From positions 352,268 to 416,267 of the forward strand of contig NZ_JACYMO010000002.1 in the NCBI RefSeq assembly GCF_014838825.1: a stretch of 64,000 nucleotides of DNA. The letters run 5' to 3'. A program made the position numbers and the translations under genes. This DNA is from Erwinia persicina. Its GTDB lineage: Bacteria > Pseudomonadota > Gammaproteobacteria > Enterobacterales > Enterobacteriaceae. A model generated the notes under the pieces. It searched no databases and was not told the DNA's origin. It saw only the letters and a program-made list of their open reading frames with translations. Of the stretch, positions 59,509 to 64,000 are shown piece by piece. Every line of letters starts with the position of its first letter. Position 1 is the stretch's first letter.

Positions 59509-60207
59509 TCAGCGCTGGCGGGCGCTTTTCATCCACAGCCACGAGCCATTCAGAGCGATAAGCGTCAGCAGCGCATATTCCAGCGCCATCGCATAGACTC
59601 CCTGACGGGCAAATATCATCACGCTGATCACATTGATCACCACCCACAGCAGCCAGTTTTCAACGTATTTTCTGGTCATCAGGATCATCGCCACAATCGA
59701 CAGCACCATCATGCAGGAATCCCAGAACGGGAAGGCATCCGGCTGCAGCTGCGGCATCACCACGTTCAGGCCCATCCCCTGCATCAGGGAGACGGCGGCC
59801 TGGGTCAGGAAGGCAAACACCGGGTCGATATAGCGCGTCATCAGTGCAATGGCCACCACAATCGCAGCCCCCCAGCCGAGCAGTTTTGGCAGCGGCAGCC
59901 AGCGAATTTTCAGCGCCTGCTGATTATCGCTGGTTTGCCGGCTCCAGGCGTACCACCCGTAAATATTGGCGACAAAGAAAAACAGCTGCAACAGCAGGCT
60001 GGCGTACAGCTGGATCTGGAAGAAAATCACCGCGAACAACGTGACGTTAATCAGGCCAAATGCGTAGTTAACAATCTTTTCCAGACTCGCCAGCCAGATA
60101 CACAACAGGCCGGCAAGGGTTCCGATCGCTTCGATCCAGGACAGATCGTAACCACCGGCCCCGAGAGGAATATGAACCAGAATATTAGAGGTACTGAAAA
60201 AATCCAT
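59509..60207 (-). CDS. pnuC: Nicotinamide riboside transporter PnuC
   Basis: PnuC lets nicotinamide riboside cross the inner membrane for NAD synthesis. The 232-residue protein has seven helices and follows E. coli PnuC closely (MDFFSTSNILVHIPLGAGGYDLSWIEAIGT, LFFFVANIYGWYAWSRQ, and DAFPFWDSCMMVLSIVAMILMTRKYVENW). The start chosen is the ATG of this sequence; 30 more codons are open upstream but overlap the 3' end of nadA. It lies 43 bases after nadA and should be in its operon. Confidence 0.95.
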   Translation of the reverse strand: MDFFSTSNILVHIPLGAGGYDLSWIEAIGTLAGLLCIWLASLEKIVNYAFGLINVTLFAVIFFQIQLYASLLLQLFFFVANIYGWYAWSRQTSDNQQALKIRWLPLPKLLGWGAAIVVAIALMTRYIDPVFAFLTQAAVSLMQGMGLNVVMPQLQPDAFPFWDSCMMVLSIVAMILMTRKYVENWLLWVVINVISVMIFARQGVYAMALEYALLTLIALNGSWLWMKSARQR

Positions 60208-60250
60208 ATTACGAAATCCTTCAATGAAAAACCTGGAACAGAACCGGCTG

Positions 60251-61318
60251 TCAGGCGTTGCCTTTACCCGCGATCTTAATTTTAAGATCTGCTGCAAAGG
60301 TTAGCATACGATCCAGTGGGATCAATGCCGCCTGACGCAGCGCCTCATCAACAAAAATTTCATGTTCACGGCCGCCCTGCTCCAGGGCATCGGCCATCGC
60401 CTTCAGCCCATTCATCGCCATCCACGGACAGTGAGCGCAGCTACGGCAGGTGGCCCCCTCACCGGCAGTCGGTGCTTCCAGCAGCTCCTTATCCGGGCAG
60501 GCCTGCTGCATCTTGTAGAAAATGCCGCGATCTGTAGCGACGATCATCTGCTTCTGCGGCAGGGTTTGTGCGGCATGGATAAGCTGGCTGGTCGATCCGA
60601 CGGCATCGGCAAGATCGACGATGGCCTGGGGCGATTCCGGGTGTACCAGCACCGCCGCCTCCGGATAAAGCCGCTTCATGCGCTGCAGCGCCTGCGTTTT
60701 AAACTCGTCGTGAACGATGCAGGCCGCCTGCCAGCAGATAACGTCCGCACCGGTTTTACCCGTCACGTACTGCCCCAGATGACGGTCCGGTGCCCAGATA
60801 ATTTTCTCTCCCAGGCTGTCCAGGTGCTCAATCAACTCAACGGCAATGCTGGAAGTCACCACCCAGTCGGCACGTGCTTTTACCGCTGCTGAGGTATTGG
60901 CGTACACCACCACGGTACGATCGGGGTGTGCATCGCAGAAAGCGCTGAATTCTTCCACCGGGCAGCCCAGATCGAGTGAACACTCCGCCTGTAACGTCGG
61001 CATCAGAATCGTTTTTTCCGGGCTGAGGATCTTCGCCGTCTCGCCCATAAAGCGGACGCCAGCCACCAGCAGCGTGGAGGCAGGATGCTGGCTGCCAAAG
61101 CGCGCCATCTCCAGAGAGTCGGAGACGCAGCCGCCGGTTTCTTCCGCCAGCGCCTGGATCTCGGGGTCGGTATAGTAATGCGCGACCAGAACGGCATTCC
61201 TCTCTTTCAGCAGACGCCGGATTTTCTCGCGATAAAACGCCTGTTCATCAACGGATAATCGGGCCGGTTTAGGCGGAAAAGGATAAACGGCAGCTTCAGG
61301 ATCGAACATCAGGCTCAT
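60251..61318 (-). CDS. nadA: Quinolinate synthase NadA
   Basis: NadA condenses iminoaspartate with dihydroxyacetone phosphate to quinolinate, the second step of NAD synthesis, using a [4Fe-4S] cluster. The 355-residue protein has the cluster cysteines in [21 protein letters not shown] and [14 protein letters not shown], and the substrate segment [15 protein letters not shown]. It is the first gene of nadA-pnuC and has a NadR box upstream, as in E. coli. Confidence 0.96.
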   Translation of the reverse strand: MSLMFDPEAAVYPFPPKPARLSVDEQAFYREKIRRLLKERNAVLVAHYYTDPEIQALAEETGGCVSDSLEMARFGSQHPASTLLVAGVRFMGETAKILSPEKTILMPTLQAECSLDLGCPVEEFSAFCDAHPDRTVVVYANTSAAVKARADWVVTSSIAVELIEHLDSLGEKIIWAPDRHLGQYVTGKTGADVICWQAACIVHDEFKTQALQRMKRLYPEAAVLVHPESPQAIVDLADAVGSTSQLIHAAQTLPQKQMIVATDRGIFYKMQQACPDKELLEAPTAGEGATCRSCAHCPWMAMNGLKAMADALEQGGREHEIFVDEALRQAALIPLDRMLTFAADLKIKIAGKGNA

Positions 61319-61392
61319 AAGACGACTCTCGTTTCATCAACTTAACCGAATTAGCGCGGAATGCCGATCCGACGCCAACTCTACGGCTGGTT

Positions 61393-61410
61393 TGTTTTAT
61401 ATGCTAAACA
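61393..61410. promoter_or_regulatory. NadR box upstream of nadA
   Basis: TGTTTT-N6-TAAACA matches the NadR consensus TGTTTA-N6-TAAACA with one mismatch. It lies 75 bp before nadA, so NAD-dependent repression by NadR is expected. Confidence 0.85.
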
Positions 61411-61473
61411 CGATAGCGGAAAAATGAACCGGTGTCGCCGGGTTTTTACGTTTTCAGCTGGAGGTGAAACCGC

Positions 61474-61980
61474 TTAAAAGAGCGGGTCTTCCTGCCACAG
61501 CTGTCCGCCTTCCAGACGCAGCAGGAAAGCTTTGGTTTCCAGCCCGCCTGCAAACCCGGTCAGCTTGCCGTTGGCGCCAATCACGCGGTGGCAGGGCGCA
61601 ATTATCGAGACAGGATTACGCCCATTCGCGGCCCCTACTGCCCGCACCGCAGCCGGGCTGCCAACCTGTCGGGCGATCTCGCTGTAGCTGCGCGTCTCGC
61701 CGAAGGGAATGGTCACCAGAGCAGCCCAGACCCGCCGCTGGAATTCGGTGCCAATAAAGTCAAGCGTCAGATCGAACTGCTGCCGCTCACCGGCAAAGTA
61801 CTCACGCAGCTGCTTTTCCGTTTCCAGCAGCGTCACATGGTGCACATCTTCCTGCTGGGGGCGGAAGCGCACGCGTTTTGGATCGTCATTTTCCCACAGC
61901 ACCGCTGCCAGACCACGCTCGGTCGCCACCAGTTTCAGTTCTCCCACCGGGGAGCCGATCATTTTGTACCAGAAAGCCAT
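61474..61980 (-). CDS. ogt: Methylated-DNA-[protein]-cysteine S-methyltransferase, Ogt type
   Basis: Ogt moves the methyl group of O6-methylguanine or O4-methylthymine to its own cysteine. The 168-residue protein has the acceptor motif IAPCHRVIG, the helix-turn-helix segment SYSEIARQVGSPAAVRAVGAANGRNP and the GFAGGLETKAFLLRLE end. It is divergent from the Ada-AlkA gene, so two alkylation repair genes share one control region. Neither is at this place in E. coli, where tRNA genes adjoin nadA. Confidence 0.93.
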   Translation of the reverse strand: MAFWYKMIGSPVGELKLVATERGLAAVLWENDDPKRVRFRPQQEDVHHVTLLETEKQLREYFAGERQQFDLTLDFIGTEFQRRVWAALVTIPFGETRSYSEIARQVGSPAAVRAVGAANGRNPVSIIAPCHRVIGANGKLTGFAGGLETKAFLLRLEGGQLWQEDPLF

Positions 61981-62037
61981 CTTCCCTCTCCTTTCGTATC
62001 AGGGGCACGGTATATTATGCCCGGGCGGTGGCGTATG

Positions 62038-62092
62038 ACTCGCCGTTTTCGGACAGCAGCACAGAATAGTTTCGTGGCCGAAAATGGCGAGT
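62038..62092. promoter_or_regulatory. Long inverted repeat between ogt and the Ada-AlkA gene
   Basis: Two 15-bp arms, ACTCGCCGTTTTCGG and CCGAAAATGGCGAGT, pair with a single mismatch and are separated by 25 bases. It lies in the 167-bp divergent region, 55 bp before the Ada-AlkA start. It may be a regulator site or a hairpin in the Ada-AlkA leader RNA. Confidence 0.6.
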
Positions 62093-62147
62093 ACAGGATG
62101 TGCTAAGCGCCTACTCTGAGGTGAATTCAGTGCTACAGGACATAAAG

Positions 62148-63605
62148 ATGATTGACCCGATCTCTGCCTATCTTGCCCTGACATCCCGTGATGCGCGATT
62201 TGACGGGATATTCTACGTGGGTGTGACGTCTACCGGTATTTATTGTCGCCCGGTTTGCCCGGTGAAAGCCCCTCAGGCGGCAAACTGTCGTTTTTTTGAC
62301 AGTGCTGAGGCAGCAGAAAAAGCCGCTTTCCGCCCCTGCCTGCGCTGCCGCCCCGAGCTGGCACCGGGCCATGCGCCGGTGGATAACGGGCAGCGTATTG
62401 CTGAACGCCTGATGCAGCGGATCGATGAAGGACTGATTGAGCAGGTAGAAAGCCTGGATGAGATCGCCGCCCATTTTGATCTCAGCCTCCGTCAGCTGCG
62501 CCGTATTGTGCAGAAAGAGCTGGGGGTCTCGCCTCAGGAATTGCGTCAGACCCGCCGTCTGCTACTGGCCAAACAGTTACTCAGCGAAACCCATCTGCCG
62601 GTGACGGAAATCGCCTTTGCCAGCGGTTTCTCCAGCCTGCGCCGTTTTAACGCCGCGTTCAGCCAGCAATACCGTATGTCGCCATCCCGCCTGCGCAAAA
62701 GCGGTCCTACGCGGTCAGGGGACGGTAATATCGGGGAAACGTCGGTATTGCAGTTAAGCTATCGTCCCCCCTACGACTGGGAAGCCATGCTGGCCTTTCT
62801 CCGGCGGCGCGCGCTGCCGGGCGTGGAACACGTCGATGATCACAGTTATGCCCGTACGGTGCGTCTGGGGGCGCACAGTGGATGGATCCGCGTCACTCAG
62901 CGCAGTGAAAAGAACGTGTTGCAGGTTGAGTTTACTCATTCGCTGAATGCGGTATTGCCGGTGTTGCTCCGACGGCTGCGAAATTTGTTTGATCTGAGCG
63001 CCCGGCCTGACCTGATTGCGCTGCATCTCAGCCAGGATCCGCTGTTAGCCCCCCGGGTACTGGCCAACCCGGGGCTGCGGGTTCCCGGCGCTTTTGATGG
63101 CTTTGAGATGGCCGTACGGGCGATTCTGGGTCAGCAGATCACCGTTAAAGCAGCGGCCACGCTGGGTGCGCGTTTCGCGACTGCGCTGGGAGACCCCTTC
63201 GCCACATCGGTGGCAGAGCTGACGCATCTTTCCCCCCTGCCGGCAAGGGTAGCGCAGTGCAGCATTGATGAGATTGCCCGCCTGGGAATTGTCAGTGTGC
63301 GCACCCGCTGCATTCTGGCTCTGGCAGCGCACTGCGCACAGGGCACACTGCAGCTGGATGCGGCAAGCCATCCGGATCGGATCGTCGCACAGCTTCTGTC
63401 CCTGCCGGGCATTGGTGACTGGACGGCACAATACCTCGCTATGCGAGCACTACGCTGGCCTGACGCCTTTCCTGCGGGAGATATTGTTGTACGCAATAAC
63501 CTGGGCGGTCTGAGCGCCAGAGAAGCAGAGGAGCGCTCTCAGCGATGGCGACCCTGGCGCAGTTATGCAGTGATGCATATCTGGAACAGCGGTAAGCTGC
63601 TGTGA
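62148..63605 (+). CDS. Ada N-domain / AraC / AlkA fusion: alkylation sensor and 3-methyladenine DNA glycosylase
   Basis: This 485-residue protein joins three parts. Residues 1-80 are the Ada zinc domain with Cys33, Cys37, Cys64 and Cys67 (GIYCRPVC and RPCLRC), where the first cysteine takes methyl groups from DNA phosphotriesters. Residues about 85-185 are an AraC DNA-binding domain (SLDEIAAHFDLSLRQLRRIVQ, FASGFSSLRRFNAAF). The rest is AlkA with its N-terminal domain and the HhH-GPD region (LPGIGDWTAQYLAMRAL) including the catalytic aspartate at about 445 (PAGDIVV). It can thus sense and repair methylation and may activate its own gene and ogt. The start has AGGA eight bases before; an upstream ATG would add 16 residues. 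Confidence 0.93.
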   Translation: MIDPISAYLALTSRDARFDGIFYVGVTSTGIYCRPVCPVKAPQAANCRFFDSAEAAEKAAFRPCLRCRPELAPGHAPVDNGQRIAERLMQRIDEGLIEQVESLDEIAAHFDLSLRQLRRIVQKELGVSPQELRQTRRLLLAKQLLSETHLPVTEIAFASGFSSLRRFNAAFSQQYRMSPSRLRKSGPTRSGDGNIGETSVLQLSYRPPYDWEAMLAFLRRRALPGVEHVDDHSYARTVRLGAHSGWIRVTQRSEKNVLQVEFTHSLNAVLPVLLRRLRNLFDLSARPDLIALHLSQDPLLAPRVLANPGLRVPGAFDGFEMAVRAILGQQITVKAAATLGARFATALGDPFATSVAELTHLSPLPARVAQCSIDEIARLGIVSVRTRCILALAAHCAQGTLQLDAASHPDRIVAQLLSLPGIGDWTAQYLAMRALRWPDAFPAGDIVVRNNLGGLSAREAEERSQRWRPWRSYAVMHIWNSGKLL

Positions 63606-63621
63606 TGATAAAATTCGGTAC

Positions 63622-63647
63622 GGGACGGCCGCAAAAAAGGTCGTCCC
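63622..63647. terminator. Hairpin after the Ada-AlkA gene
   Basis: GGGACGGCC pairs with GGTCGTCCC (one G-T pair) around the loop GCAAAAAA. It resembles other intergenic hairpins in this window and probably acts as a terminator. Confidence 0.55.
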
Positions 63648-63648
63648 C

Positions 63649-63790
63649 GACGCTGGCTGAATCTCATGGCGGGAGCTGACCTTATTTGTGGTCAACCCCG
63701 ATGCTCTGCATTCGACCCAACTCTGCTGGCGGTTCGAACCCCGCCCGGGTGACAGATAGCAAAAAGGCGCCTTTAGGGCGCCTTTCTACA
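63649..63790. other. Intergenic segment with tRNA T-arm-like palindrome and minus-strand terminator
   Basis: No gene is seen. GGTTCGAACC at about 63731-63740 looks like a T-arm, flanked by GGCGG and CCGCC, but the loop would have eight instead of seven bases and no cloverleaf can be drawn. At 63761-63785 AAAGGCGCC and GGCGCCTTT form a hairpin that is followed by five T on the minus strand, the proper place for the end of the tRNA-like unit to its right. Confidence 0.55.
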
Positions 63791-63832
63791 TTGGTGGGTC
63801 GTGCAGGATGACTCGGCGTTGCCTCGCCCTTC
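63791..63832. repeat. 42-bp direct repeat, copy 1 (tRNA-Lys 3' end plus fused sequence)
   Basis: Identical over 42 bases to the segment at the right window edge, with a period of 168 bp. On the minus strand its first 18 bases are the 3' end of tRNA-Lys including CCA; the rest is unrelated, structured GC-rich sequence. Confidence 0.95.
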
Positions 63833-63891
63833 GGGTCGTTGCCTTCAGCAACGCTGTCTCACTGCGCTCGACGCGAACCTGCGGCAGGTTC
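63792..63891 (-). pseudogene. Chimeric tRNA-Lys-like 3' end with interrupted T-arm
   Basis: On the minus strand the unit reads GCAGGTTCG (left half of the tRNA-Lys T-arm, 63882-63874), then 64 foreign bases, then ATCCTGCACGACCCACCA (63809-63792), which matches the E. coli tRNA-Lys 3' end. The foreign part folds (CGTTGC/GCAACG and CCC-GAA-GGG). Upstream there is a palindrome GAACCTGC-C-GCAGGTTC instead of the anticodon and D arms, and no 5' acceptor strand GGGTCGT is found. A terminator follows the CCA. So this is not a working tRNA; it marks the tRNA-Lys/Val cluster that adjoins nadA in E. coli. Confidence 0.7.
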
Positions 63892-63926
63892 TCATCCGGC
63901 ACGTTAAACATCAGAGCACAGAAACG

Positions 63927-63949
63927 AAAAAAGCGCCCGTGAGGCGCTT
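63927..63949 (-). terminator. Minus-strand terminator after the second tRNA-like unit
   Basis: AAGCGCC and GGCGCTT form the stem, and the minus strand continues with six T. It lies nine bases after the CCA of copy 2, just as the first terminator follows copy 1. Confidence 0.85.
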
Positions 63950-63958
63950 CTTTCTGAA

Positions 63959-64000
63959 TTGGTGGGTCGTGCAGGATGACTCGGCGTTGCCTCGCCCTTC
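63959..64000. repeat. 42-bp direct repeat, copy 2 (continues past the window)
   Basis: Same 42 bases as copy 1, again with the tRNA-Lys CCA end on the minus strand. The rest of the unit is outside the window, so whether it is a chimera or a complete tRNA is unknown; the first 24 bases after the T-arm already match the chimera. Confidence 0.95.

Noticed and set aside
63700..63760. Complete tRNA gene around GGTTCGAACC
   Set aside because: The T-loop would have eight bases, the stem does not pair correctly in tRNA register, and no acceptor, D or anticodon arms can be drawn.

Overview
The window is a 64 kb chromosomal segment of a gammaproteobacterium of the order Enterobacterales, most likely Erwinia or a close relative such as Pantoea. 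The basis is orthology and gene order. The blocks dusC-rhlE, ybhQ-ybhP-clsB-ybhN-ybhL, moaABCDE, ybhK-uvrB-bioDCFB/bioA-ybhB, pgl-ybhA-modCBA-acrZ-modE-modF, galTKM-gpmA-aroG and ybgS-zitB-pnuC-nadA match the 16-18 min region of the Escherichia coli map, with blocks shuffled and with extra genes inserted. GC content is high in most genes and lower around ampC/ampR. The gal operon lacks galE, an arrangement I recall for Erwinia. There is no prophage, insertion sequence, CRISPR array or rRNA gene.

Layout. 0-3.8 kb: end of a dipeptide/oligopeptide-type ABC importer, including a permease fused to an ATPase, and a GntR/FCD regulator. 3.8-8.4 kb: GH15 glycosidase, L,D-transpeptidase ldtB, a candidate small RNA and a CorA/ZntB-like transporter. 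8.6-11.1 kb: PiT phosphate transporter plus polyphosphate kinase 2. 11.3-16.3 kb: SDR dehydrogenase, dusC, rhlE, a CynX-like MFS transporter and ybhQ. 16.5-20.2 kb: ybhP-clsB-ybhN (cardiolipin synthesis and membrane lipid genes) and ybhL. 20.4-22.4 kb: a chemoreceptor behind a sigma-28 promoter. 22.6-26.6 kb: a DUF1615 lipoprotein and moaABCDE, preceded by a Moco-type riboswitch and a ModE box. 26.7-31.3 kb: ybhK, LexA-controlled uvrB, a 0.8 kb empty stretch and an orphan UrtE-like ATPase. 31.4-38.7 kb: the biotin genes around a BirA operator, then curA, a DJ-1/PfpI protein and ybhB. 38.8-41.2 kb: divergent ampC/ampR beta-lactamase module. 41.2-48.5 kb: pgl, ybhA, the molybdate uptake operon with its regulator ModE, ModF, and the small efflux-pump protein AcrZ. 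48.5-54.1 kb: galTKM, gpmA, aroG. 54.4-60.2 kb: ybgS, an inserted EvgAS/BvgAS-type phosphorelay pair, zitB and pnuC. 60.2-64 kb: nadA with a NadR box, an inserted ogt / Ada-AlkA alkylation repair pair, and an array of tRNA-Lys 3'-end-like repeats at the right edge.

Functional links. modABC, ModE, ModF and moaABCDE form one molybdenum regulon, with matching ModE operators at modA and moaA. nadA and pnuC form an NAD precursor unit. galT, galK and galM give the Leloir pathway minus the epimerase. The Pit transporter and PPK2 link phosphate uptake to polyphosphate. The less expected items are the relocated second Gal operator, the possible small RNA at about 7.2-7.37 kb, the EvgAS-like insertion, the orphan UrtE-like ATPase with a lost signature motif, and the chimeric tRNA-end repeats. 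I did not find strong evidence for an entirely new multi-gene system.
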